Shown one piece after another: positions 1 to 8,000 of a stretch of 57,402 nt of DNA; the stretch's first letter is position 1; every line of letters begins with the position of its first letter. The notes beneath the pieces are model-generated. The model ran no database searches. It was not told the origin of the DNA and saw nothing but the letters and a program-made list of their open reading frames with translations. Position numbers and translations under genes: made by a program. Location of the stretch: assembly GCA_949128025.1 (NCBI GenBank), contig CASBRD010000229.1:1-57402 (forward strand), read 5' to 3'. This stretch comes from Oscillatoriales cyanobacterium PMM_0008 (lineage in GTDB: Bacteria; Cyanobacteriota; Cyanobacteriia; Cyanobacteriales; Aerosakkonemataceae).

Positions 1-4
1 GGCA

Positions 5-71
5 GGGCGAAGCATTTGGGATATCCAGATCTCTAATTTTTCCGTCAAATTCTCCCCCAAATGCTTCGCCC
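5..71. repeat. Palindromic interspersed repeat, family R1, copy 1
   Basis: Two perfect 16-base arms (GGGCGAAGCATTTGGG at 5-20 and its reverse complement at 56-71) enclose a 35-base centre. The same arms with small changes recur near 17403 and 48566, so this is a dispersed family. It looks like a non-autonomous, MITE-like or REP-like element. It lies just past the broken 3' end of the brnT remnant. Confidence 0.85.
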
Positions 72-88
72 CTACAAAATACTACAAA

Positions 89-319
89 TCAATACAATGT
101 TTTCTGGAGATGTCTAATGTAAGTGACAACCAACAAGCGCCCACTGCTTGATATGCCTACAATCTTAAACGGATCTTCCTCGTCAGAGTGAGCTTCATCG
201 TAATCCTCAAGATAGAGGGGATCGTAGAAAACAGTTGCCGCCTCATCAAAGGAAACCCCATGCTTTTTGATATTAAATTGTGCTTTTTGGTCGTCTCATT
301 CAAACCGTAATGAATCCAT
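89..319 (-). pseudogene. brnT: BrnT-family toxin, interrupted and truncated
   Basis: Translating the minus strand from the ATG at 319 gives MDSLRFE, an in-frame TGA at 298-296, then DDQKAQFNIKKHGVSFDEA and on to RLLVVTY. The KHGVSF and DEAATVFYDP motifs are typical of BrnT, an RNase toxin of type II TA systems. Family members have Trp where the TGA falls (FEW-D), so the stop looks like a TGG to TGA nonsense change. The usual C-terminal part (arginine-rich, with an ISARKA-type motif) is missing: the frame ends shortly after TYIRHLQKTLY, next to repeat R1. No BrnA antitoxin follows. The identification is by motif recall; the broken state is read directly from the sequence. Confidence 0.75.
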
Positions 320-462
320 GCACCCTATATCTGTAACATAAACAAACATTTTCTACCATAAACCCGAAAGACCCGAAAATACCAGACTCTCCTGTGCCAG
401 CAGAGATCGTATAAAATGTATTGTGTATGTATTTTTGTCCTATCGCCTACTGGCATCACGTT

Positions 463-888
463 ATGAATGAGGAACGCATTCAAGCTTACCGGAATCTGAT
501 TCAAGCGCTGCTGAGTTGTCCCAACGGTGAGGAACCGCAGATTTTACAGGCTAACTCGGAATTGCTGGATGCTGGGTTTGTGCAAGTTTGCGAGGCAGTA
601 GCGGCAGGGTTGGCAGAGGAAGGAAAACAGAATGAAGCTGGTTTTTTGCGAAGTGTTGCCAGTCAGCTAGGGGAATTGTTGGGGATGAATGATGGGGGAG
701 ATAGCGATAACTCGGAAGGGGAAAATCCCCGCAAGTATGTAGAGTTTATTCAAGAATTATTGCAGGCAGAACAAAGCTATAGCGGTATTGCGGTAGTTTA
801 TCCGATTCTAGACAGAGGGAAGCATCTCCTCAATGCCCGGTTTGCGGAAATTTTACAGCAAGGGGCTGCGAATTTAATAGCTGAATAG
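463..888 (+). CDS. Hypothetical protein resembling the N-terminal segment of cyanobacterial CHAT/TPR proteins
   Basis: This is a 141-residue acidic, helical protein starting MNEERIQAYRNLIQALLSC, with motifs such as QANSELLDAGFVQVCE and FLRSVASQLGELLGM. The same segment opens many large cyanobacterial TPR/CHAT-domain (caspase-like protease) proteins. Here the reading frame stops soon after it, so the gene may be the leftover 5' end of such a protein or a standalone version. I chose the ATG at 463 because the family begins there; the upstream TTG at 421 would add an unrelated 14 residues. It is immediately followed by an antitoxin remnant with no start codon, which suggests a deletion junction nearby. 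Confidence 0.6.
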   Translation: MNEERIQAYRNLIQALLSCPNGEEPQILQANSELLDAGFVQVCEAVAAGLAEEGKQNEAGFLRSVASQLGELLGMNDGGDSDNSEGENPRKYVEFIQELLQAEQSYSGIAVVYPILDRGKHLLNARFAEILQQGAANLIAE

Positions 889-1139
889 TCAATAATATTG
901 AGGATAAAGATAGGATAGATATTTCTATAGTTAAAGGAGAAGTTGCTGAAAATATCCTAGCAAAAAAGCTGAAAATAATTAGGGAATCAAGGAAAAATAA
1001 ACCGAGCGATCCAGCTAAAATTGATCTAGCTGAAAGATTTCGCCAGTTGTGTCGAGAAGTCCAAGACTTACACGCAGATAATCCTTTATCCGAAGCGGAT
1101 ATTGCAGCAGAAATTGATGCGGTGAGGAGAGGCGAGTGA
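885..1139 (+). pseudogene. Antitoxin-like fragment without a normal start codon
   Basis: An open frame from 885 to the TGA at 1137-1139 encodes a polypeptide ending LSEADIAAEIDAVRRGE. This is a C-terminus commonly seen in antitoxins paired with PIN toxins in cyanobacteria. No in-frame ATG, GTG or TTG is present, and the frame begins just after the stop of the preceding CHAT-like fragment. Either it starts at a rare ATT codon or its 5' end has been lost. Its stop overlaps the GTG start of the next PIN gene, the usual arrangement of a TA operon. Confidence 0.45.
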
Positions 1140-1337
1140 AGATTATCATCGATACTAATGTTTTAGTTTCTGCAACAATTGCCGATGGAAAGCCAGAAGA
1201 TACCATTAATTTTATTTTAGCAAGCGATGATTGGGAGTGGATTGTATCAGAAGATATTTTAAATGAATACCGAGAGGTATTAAATCGTCGAAAATTAAAG
1301 CTAAACGAAACCGTCAAGCTAAAATGGTTAAATATTG
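1136..1337 (+). pseudogene. PIN-domain toxin, 3'-truncated
   Basis: The frame opens with MKIIIDTNVLVSATIADG, the first strand and catalytic Asp motif (DTN) of COG1569-type PIN ribonuclease toxins. It also has the central SEDILNEYREVL motif. PIN proteins of this class are about 140 residues and need acidic residues in the C-terminal half. Here recognisable PIN sequence ends near residue 67. The frame continues to 1639 only as the antisense of the STAND gene that ends at 1338. The toxin therefore lacks its C-terminal acidic residues and is probably inactive. The junction falls almost exactly on the stop codon of the convergent gene. Confidence 0.7.
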
Positions 1338-2696
1338 TTATCGATTTTTTAGATAATTTTTCACCAAAACTGGCACAGCGAATAGCAGCGATCGATTATC
1401 GCTTGCTTTTTCGATTAAACCCCGTTTCCGCAAAGACTGTACTGCTTTCAAAAAATCAGTATCAGATAACGCTAAATCTGCTGGTTTGTGGAAAATATCG
1501 GCTGCATCTTGGTTGGCTAACCAGAGAATTACCAGTTTCTCAGATGCCGATAACCGTTGATAATATTCTTCTAATTTGGGTTCTAAGTCTCCTAGAAATA
1601 AACTGGGATAGGATAGGTAGCGATCGACACTACCGTTAAATAAATCTTCGATCGTAGAAGCTATTATATTTAACCAGGAAGGGTTGCCGCCGTAAAGTTG
1701 GATCAGTTCCCCCCATTTATTCTCATCAGTTAACCCTTTGTTGGTTAAGATTTCTGCCGCCGCTTCTCCCAAACTGCCAAGTTGTAGACTGCGACAAGGG
1801 CGATTTTCTCCTTCTAAGGTAGCAATTTCTGTGGGTTTTTCCCAACTTAGGAGTAGTAAACAACTGTTGTGAGGAGAACAGGCTATTTCTTTTAAGAATT
1901 TACCGTAATTTCGGCAGTCGGGTAGATAATTTCCTGCTAATTCTTCACTGATAAATAGTTCTTGGAAGTCGTCGAGAATAATTAGACAGGAATGAGAACG
2001 CAGATAGTCGATCGGGGATGGCAGTTTAGTTTCTGTATTTTGGGATAAAAACTGTATTAAATTGGTTTGTAGGGATTTCAGGGCGAGGGTGTTGGTACAG
2101 TTGCGCCAGATGATATATTCAAAGTTATCTTGAATTTGTTCGACGAGTTCTCTAGCGAGGGCGGTTTTGCCAATTCCCGGTAATCCAAAGATGGTGATGA
2201 TGCGGATATTTTCTTGCAGTATCCATTGTTTCAGGGTTGTTATTTCTGCGGTGCGGTTGTAAATGCGATCGTATTCGGGTGCTTCGGTTAAATCTTGGTG
2301 TTTTTCTGATTCGTTGGTGGTGGATGTGGGCGATCGATTTTTTGCGGCTTTTTTTGCTTTGGGATAGGGGCAAATTTCGCTACAGATATTGATGTTGCTC
2401 AAGATTTGCATATCTGCGCCAAAATTTGAAATATTGGAAAATTCTATTCGTTCTAATGTAGATTTAAGGTTTGCTTTTTTAACATCCTCTCCCAACACAT
2501 CCGACAAGAGTTTCCATAATTCCGAAGCCGTCTTTCTGACATGATCCACAGTACAGTGATAGTTCTCAGCCATGTCCTTGTATTCTTGACGTTCCCAGAC
2601 ACCCTCCAAAATAGACCTCTGTAAAGAGTCCAAATGCTTTCCTGTCTTGGCAAAAATCAAATCATCCGTCCAATTTAAAGCTTCTTGAATTTCCAT
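1338..2696 (-). CDS. vMAP-type HTH plus NB-ARC STAND ATPase
   Basis: This 452-residue protein has an N-terminal vMAP-like (vWA-MoxR-associated) helix-turn-helix region (about 1-85), which cyanobacteria often place in front of NB-ARC modules. A linker leads to a P-loop NTPase with Walker A GLPGIGKT (171-178) and Walker B LIILDD (238-243), then a winged-helix-like end. STAND proteins are ATP-driven switches that normally carry a sensor (WD40 or TPR) and an effector; neither is fused here. It could be a minimal switch, a regulator, or a C-terminally shortened member, though its natural-looking end argues against recent truncation. It converges on the truncated PIN gene. Repeated motifs in the 140 bases upstream may be its operator. 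Confidence 0.85.
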   Translation of the reverse strand: MEIQEALNWTDDLIFAKTGKHLDSLQRSILEGVWERQEYKDMAENYHCTVDHVRKTASELWKLLSDVLGEDVKKANLKSTLERIEFSNISNFGADMQILSNINICSEICPYPKAKKAAKNRSPTSTTNESEKHQDLTEAPEYDRIYNRTAEITTLKQWILQENIRIITIFGLPGIGKTALARELVEQIQDNFEYIIWRNCTNTLALKSLQTNLIQFLSQNTETKLPSPIDYLRSHSCLIILDDFQELFISEELAGNYLPDCRNYGKFLKEIACSPHNSCLLLLSWEKPTEIATLEGENRPCRSLQLGSLGEAAAEILTNKGLTDENKWGELIQLYGGNPSWLNIIASTIEDLFNGSVDRYLSYPSLFLGDLEPKLEEYYQRLSASEKLVILWLANQDAADIFHKPADLALSDTDFLKAVQSLRKRGLIEKASDNRSLLFAVPVLVKNYLKNR

Positions 2697-2732
2697 AGAT
2701 TGTAGATTGTGTTGTAGTTTTGTCTACTTGCA

Positions 2733-2790
2733 CCCCACATTATCCCACATTTTCCCATTTTTATCTATAAAATCCCACATTATCCTATTT
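2733..2790 (-). promoter_or_regulatory. Repeated GGATAATGTGGG motif upstream of the STAND gene
   Basis: On the minus strand the element GGATAATGTGGG occurs twice and a close variant (GAAAATGTGGG) once within 58 bases, 37 to 94 bases upstream of the STAND start codon. Spaced direct repeats in this place suggest an operator bound by a repressor or activator, possibly the protein's own HTH. The regulatory role is inference. Confidence 0.45.
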
Positions 2791-2835
2791 TTTTAGTTTT
2801 GAAACGATTGGGAAATACCCCCCAAAATGCCATCT

Positions 2836-3126
2836 TCAGGAGTTGTATAATCTAGCTCTTTCAACCGCGTGCCACGTCGCGGCGTCAACATCATAAGGTA
2901 GAATCGGAATAGTAAGACGAATTATCTGATTCAAATACCTTTCTAAAAATCTCCGTTTCTTAGAATTTGGAAGGCGTTCGCACCCAAAAACAAGTTCCTG
3001 CCACACAGTAGTTGAGGTAGCAATTTCTCCTTCGTGTTGTTGTAGCTTTGCTATAACATTTGGGTGTGGACGTTGACGGGTTGCTTCCGAGAGAATGTTA
3101 GTATCCAGTAAAAAGCGCAAACTCAT
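2836..3126 (-). pseudogene. VapC-like PIN toxin, C-terminally truncated
   Basis: The 96-residue frame begins MSLRFLLDTNILSEATRQ and contains the TTVWQELVFG motif, both typical of VapC-type PIN ribonucleases. Complete members are about 130-140 residues and carry DGQIAAIA and VTRN-DF type motifs at the C-terminus, which supply acidic metal ligands. Here the frame stops after RARLYNS. A shifted frame continues with TTPEDGILGGI, which resembles the missing segment, so a frameshift or local deletion is likely. Its ATG overlaps the stop of the antitoxin gene by four bases (ATGA), showing the pair was once a functional operon. Confidence 0.7.
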
Positions 3127-3344
3127 AAAATTACTTCCCGACCGGGCGACGAATCTCGCACTCCCTCAAAAACTTCTGGTTCGATCCATATTCCCTCAGA
3201 ATCAAGTTCTTGTCGAAAGCGAGCGAGACTCTTCCAAAACCCTTTATCTGTCTCAATAGCCAGCATAATTTCTTGACCATCAGGGATATCTATATCCTCA
3301 AATATTTCGATATTTCTACCTCGTTTTATGCCTTTAATGTGCAT
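3123..3344 (-). CDS. VapB/AbrB-like antitoxin
   Basis: This 73-residue protein begins MHIKGIKRGRNIEIFEDI and continues IDIPDGQEIMLAIE. This is a short swapped-hairpin-type DNA-binding region followed by a toxin-binding tail, seen in cyanobacterial VapB antitoxins. Its stop overlaps the start of the truncated vapC. With the toxin apparently inactive it may be a leftover, or it may still repress or cross-neutralise. Confidence 0.75.
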   Translation of the reverse strand: MHIKGIKRGRNIEIFEDIDIPDGQEIMLAIETDKGFWKSLARFRQELDSEGIWIEPEVFEGVRDSSPGREVIL

Positions 3345-3442
3345 TAGATATCCTTTTTAATTGGAGAGTTGATAGTTTCTACTATCAGCATAGCATAATC
3401 CAGAGCGATCGCTATTTGATGACTCAGAAAGGCGATCGCGTT

Positions 3443-3865
3443 CTAATTTTCGGGAAAATACTGATTCAGAAAATCCCTAGCTGTCACAATAGCAATCCCC
3501 TCATATTCCTGTAATACTAATAAATCGCGATCGCCCGTAACAATCAGATCGACATGAGCCGCGATCGCGGTAGCTAAAATCATATTGTCATTCCGATCGC
3601 GTAAATCAGGTACGTTGATAGCTGCAATAGGATAAACTTCCACTAATTCTCGTGTTCCACTCATTAAATATTCAACAGTAAAACCCAAAGATTGTAATTT
3701 ACCCCGGAGTTTCTGTTTGCTCAAAGTCGTTTCTAATTCTGCCAACATCGGTTCGGATGCACAAATTATGAGTTGACGATCTCTTGCCAATCTAAATAAA
3801 CGAGCGGGGATACCTCCCCACAGCCAACCAGATACAAAGAGATTAGTATCTATGATAACTCTCAT
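3443..3865 (-). CDS. PIN-domain toxin (COG1569 type)
   Basis: This is a complete 140-residue PIN protein. It has the first Asp in MRVIIDTNLFVSG, a central ASEPMLAELETTL motif, and the C-terminal acidic motifs DLRDRNDNMILATAI and VTGDRDLL. PIN toxins are Mg-dependent endoribonucleases that cut tRNA, rRNA or mRNA and are held inactive by a partner antitoxin. The partner lies two bases upstream on the same strand, so the two are co-transcribed. Among the TA genes at the left edge this is the only one with an intact toxin. Confidence 0.85.
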   Translation of the reverse strand: MRVIIDTNLFVSGWLWGGIPARLFRLARDRQLIICASEPMLAELETTLSKQKLRGKLQSLGFTVEYLMSGTRELVEVYPIAAINVPDLRDRNDNMILATAIAAHVDLIVTGDRDLLVLQEYEGIAIVTARDFLNQYFPEN

Positions 3866-3867
3866 TT

Positions 3868-4140
3868 TTAAGGCTCCGTTTGAGAACGTTTCTCGCGGCG
3901 CACCTCCCGAACAATTTCACAAATCTCCTCCGTTGTTAATTGATCGGGATCGGGATTAGCCGCTTCTACGCGCCGTTCCCATTCCTCCCAGTCAAAACCA
4001 CCTTTCACTTTCTCAAAAACAATCTTATCGGCTGTCACTATCACTTGATATCGATCCCCAGGCTTCAGTTGATTTTCAATCTCAGCCGGAATTTCTAATT
4101 TACCATCGGCACTCACACAAACAGTAATATCTGATTTCAT
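3868..4140 (-). CDS. SpoVT/AbrB-type antitoxin
   Basis: This 90-residue protein has an N-terminal swapped-hairpin AbrB region (TVCVSADGKLEIPAEIENQL, about residues 6-25, then KPGDRYQVIV). A charged helical tail follows, expected to occupy the toxin active site. It is the first gene of a two-gene operon with the PIN toxin downstream. Such antitoxins usually repress their own promoter, with the toxin as corepressor; that regulation is inferred from the family. Confidence 0.85.
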   Translation of the reverse strand: MKSDITVCVSADGKLEIPAEIENQLKPGDRYQVIVTADKIVFEKVKGGFDWEEWERRVEAANPDPDQLTTEEICEIVREVRREKRSQTEP

Positions 4141-4253
4141 ATTCCATTTCTCTTCGACTCATCAAGATACTCAGATATTTTAACACAATCTCTCAACGCG
4201 ATCGCTCTTTTATTGAAACCAATTTTCTATTTTCAGAGCCAAAAAATCAGCAT

Positions 4254-4304
4254 TGCCACACAGTAGTTGAGGTAGCAATTTCTCCTTCGTGTTGTTGTAG
4301 CTTT
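4254..4304. repeat. 51 bp exact duplicate of an internal vapC segment
   Basis: Bases 4254-4304 are identical to 2999-3049, which encode the central part of the truncated VapC. The copy is in the same orientation about 1.2 kb away and joins directly to a different gene fragment at 4305. It has no coding role of its own. It looks like a scar of recombination or templated repair. Confidence 0.9.
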
Positions 4305-4437
4305 CTCTCTGCTATTCAGCTTAGGCGCTGGTTTAGTGGGAGTTGCGATCGCGGCGAGAGTAATTAGATATATTCAGGAACATGAGAAAAGTCGAATTGC
4401 GCGGATTGTTAATTTCATTTTAGGCAATAGTTTATGA
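4303..4437 (+). pseudogene. C-terminal scrap of an unidentified membrane protein
   Basis: An open frame with no start reads SLLFSLGAGLVGVAIAAR and continues VIRYIQEHEKSRIARIVNF to a stop at 4435-4437. The first part is a membrane-spanning helix and the rest a basic cytoplasmic tail, so this resembles the end of a larger membrane protein. Its 5' part is replaced by the duplicated vapC segment. I cannot name the parent gene. Confidence 0.4.
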
Positions 4438-4528
4438 ATAAATTTTAATAACAAAAGAGCAGTAAGAGTACCGAAAATAGGATATTGCGATCGCACTTTA
4501 CAAAAAAGCGATCGCACTCCCTATACCC

Positions 4529-4762
4529 TCAATTTTCAGCCTCTTTCTTTTTTGTCTTCTCGTCAACTATCCGTTTAAATAATTCAAATTGTTCTTGTTC
4601 CTCTTCTTTCGTTTTTGGCGGGTGGAATAAGATCGTTTCTGAATCTGGTTTACGGCGACTAAATAGCACGCGCAAAGCCTCAAGATCGTCATCACCGCCG
4701 CGATGTGCAAGTGCATAAGCTTTCAATTCAGCGTTAGTCATTGCTTCAAAATTTGGTTTCAT
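4529..4762 (-). CDS. DUF6887-like small protein
   Basis: This 77-residue charged protein begins MKPNFEAMTNAELKAYALAH, a pattern (MSNxELKxYxLxHR) typical of the cyanobacterial DUF6887 family. I chose the ATG at 4762 because it overlaps the stop of the upstream gene as ATGA; an upstream ATG at 4774 would give four extra residues. The gene forms a tight two-gene operon with the DUF6888-like gene. The pair is widespread in cyanobacteria and small and conserved in order, which resembles a TA-like module, but no function is established to my knowledge. Confidence 0.7.
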   Translation of the reverse strand: MKPNFEAMTNAELKAYALAHRGGDDDLEALRVLFSRRKPDSETILFHPPKTKEEEQEQFELFKRIVDEKTKKKEAEN

Positions 4763-4977
4763 AGAAAATACCAAAGTCCACTAGGAGGTACAATTATTTG
4801 CAATTCGTCGCCTGCGAAAATATAGGCATCCCCTGTCTGGTAATCGAAACGGAATAGCTGAATATCTTTGTAGCCGTTGGATAACCACTGACAGACTCGC
4901 AGACAGGCTTGAGCTTGTTCGTTAGTTGGGTTAATGGTTGTTTCCTCAATTCTGACACAGAGATTAAAATACAACAA
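4759..4977 (-). CDS. DUF6888-like small protein
   Basis: This 72-residue protein has the core PTNEQAQACLRVCQWLSNGY, then LFRFDYQTGDAYIFAGDELQI, which matches the DUF6888 pattern (P-x-QA, VC--LSN-Y, R-D--TG-I-I-AGEE). It is the upstream member of the pair with the DUF6887-like gene, with a four-base ATGA overlap that couples translation. The N-terminus before TTINPT may be over-extended. Function unknown. Confidence 0.7.
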   Translation of the reverse strand: MLYFNLCVRIEETTINPTNEQAQACLRVCQWLSNGYKDIQLFRFDYQTGDAYIFAGDELQIIVPPSGLWYFL

Positions 4978-5028
4978 ATTAGGGTCGATTACAAGCTACT
5001 ATATCTTGTCTGACGCACCCTACAGACT

Positions 5029-8000
5029 TTATTCTCCTTTAGATAAAATCAAATTCAACACATTCAACTCATTGGAAGTCAATAAATATTTATCGGTATA
5101 AATCTTTTCTCTCATTTCTTCTAAACTGTAACTGCTAAAAACTACAAAGGGAAAATCTCGATATTTATAACCAATTGGCAATGTTTTATCGGCTGGATAA
5201 AGGTGATGGATATAGGTAGCGAGAATATCCCTAAATTGTTCATCTTCTGGTTCTTCTGGTTCATCGGCAAAATATTCACTCATCGCCTCACCGCTGATAA
5301 AGGTAAATAATGGTAACGCATAATATTGGTCGAGGCGTTGGTTATTCTGCTCTAAAAATTGGGTTCGATGGTTGTAATCACGAACTTTATCCACTAATTC
5401 TATAGCATTTTTAAGGGCCGATCGCAACCTGCTAGGATAATTATTACATTTGCTAATTCCCCACATTTTATCCAACAGTTCTTTGTTGGCGTGATTCGCA
5501 ATATCCATCAGACGCATTTCGTAAGTTTCTTCTAATCTTTGTTCGGCAATTGGTACGACTAATAAGCTACCATTAATCAGACCGGGTTCTATTTTACTGA
5601 AGTCTAGTAATTTATCAAAACTATCGGCAATTAACTGAGAAAATTTGCTGTTGAAAACTTCTCGTAATTTCAAATAGGAATAACTTTCAGAAACCCGGTT
5701 TCCTGAATTTAACACAAACTCAGCGCGACTTAGGAGTTGTTCTAAACTTATATAAACTTCTTTTAAGAGTTTATGACTAGGACGCCTGCGGTGTTCGTTT
5801 TTGAGGTCTTTAATTAGGTTAGCCATTTGTCCGCTAAATGTCTGACCCGCCGCCGATACGGATTTTCCTCCGATGGGAATCATCAAGAATTTTTCCCTAC
5901 CTAGTTGTCCATATCCCTTAATTCTTGTCATAACACAAGTTTTGACAATTAGCAAGATATTTAATAAATTGATCGTACTTTCTCGCAATGACAGTTCTTT
6001 GTCATCGGCGTAATAAATAGCGCGATCGCTCAAATAAAAAATCAGTTCTTTTTCCTTATCATCCAGTGTTTTTTCTTCTCCATTTTCGATATATTGACCG
6101 CGACCTCTGTAAATAACCTGTATTATTTCCATCAGGTTACTTTCCACCCGAAATCGAGGAATTTCTACTAAAATATGCTTCGCTTTGGGAAACGATAAAC
6201 CGCGACTCGCAGAGGAAGTCATAAATATAACTTTCACTTTATTTTTGTATTGATGTATTTCTGACTTATCTCGATCGGAAAGGTTGGCGTGTATTTCTAG
6301 ATAATCCTTTTTCTCATCAAATTCTCCCCGCTGCTTTTTAATTCTTTCAATTAATTCTTGCAATTTCCGCTTATCTTGAATATATACTAGAATTTGACCT
6401 GCATCTGGTTGTTTCCAGAGAGTGTTGATATCTTGAACAATTTGCGTTTGGACAGTCTTTTTTAGGTTATCTTTTTTCTCCGCAAAAGTATCTTCATCAA
6501 ACTTTACCGACTCGATAAATACCTTATATGTAATAGTTAGACTGCTTGCTGGATAAGAGTTAGCGTTGATAATAATTGCTGGCGATCGCTTAAACTCAAA
6601 TTCCTGTGATGAAAGTGGATCATCTGCTTGGGAAGATGCACGCCTAAAGAATATTTTATCTGGTTCTGGTGATATTTCAGATAAATGTTGCTTGATCACA
6701 TCTGGCGCGACGATCGAAGCATCTGCTACAATAACTTTAGTGTTAAAACCGTGTTGCAAATCGGTTAATTTATAACGATTCAAAATCGTACTTATTCCAT
6801 TTAAAAACTCTACGCCGCTATCATCGCCAGTTATTTCATCTATCATAATGAATAAATGCTTGATGCGGGTCGATATTTTGATCATCTCAGCAGGAATAAC
6901 CTTACCATCGCGCTTGTTATAAGCACTTTTGAAGATATTCTCAAAATGCTCTAAGGTGTTTGCACCGTGTTCAGTCTTTTTTAAAGATTGGATACAAGCT
7001 GTCGCGACAATATTATTGGATATTTCGTATTTTATCGTTGTATATATTGCTTCGCAAAGACTAGATAAAACTCCTTTACTGCGGCGATTTGTAGGTTCAA
7101 TTTCATCTTCAGTTCTTCTGTTAAGTGCTTGCTGTCGCGATGCTTGGCGTTGAATTTCCTGCGCGGGGTCAAGAAAAATAACTGGATTTTCGATAAAATC
7201 ACCATGATGTTTTTGGGAGTGGTAATTGACGACAGTAGAACGAAAGTTATCTTTGATAATTTCCGCGTTAGTGTTGATACAAAATAGGCGACTATCAGTT
7301 AACTGTCCTGTTTCTGAGTCTGTGAATTTCTCGATGATATCCAAATTGACTTGTTTGCGGGGACTGACGTAGAAAAAGAGAAAACCTTCGTTGATATGAG
7401 CTTTCAGAAAGTCTACGATCGCAGTAGTTTTGCCAATTCCAGGATTACCAGTTAAAAATAGATAAGTTTTGTCGGAATTGAGTACATCTTTAATCATTTC
7501 AGCGTGAGGTTCCCTTAGTTCTAATGTTGAACTGAAGTTATCGATTTTTTCGGTATGAGATATAATAGTTGTGGTGTCGCTAGGTATTTCTAATAGTTGC
7601 TTGACAAAAGTTTTCCCATTGTCGAAACTCCGACCTGCATTAAGTTGAATCAGATTTAAAACTTCCTTTCGCGCTAGATCGATCTCCTGTTCTTTTGGTT
7701 CATTCTTATAAATCTGCGAACAGGTAGTTAATACGTCTAAGTTTTCAGGACGGAGGGACATGGCGCTGATACCGCGATCGCTATATCCCACCACATTAAA
7801 CACCACCGACGATTGATTATTGAGAATACCAATTTCGCCTAAAAATTCATAAAAACTGCGAGCATAAGAACCAGCTTGAATTAATTTAGCACTTTCTTTA
7901 TCCTTCCGCTTAAAAGCAGTAAAATATCTAGTCAAATCCGCCGCAAAAGTAAAACTAAAATCATCAGTAGCGCCAGTATCTATCCGCAGCTTAGAAAAAA

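Noticed and set aside
296-298. Genetic code change (TGA as Trp)
   Set aside because: TGA clearly ends normal genes here (for example the VapB at 53930 and the DUF6888 gene at 4759), so the two Trp-position TGAs are better read as nonsense changes.
1338-1639. 3' half of the PIN reading frame
   Set aside because: It is antisense to the STAND gene and contains no PIN motif, so the gene is treated as truncated near 1337.
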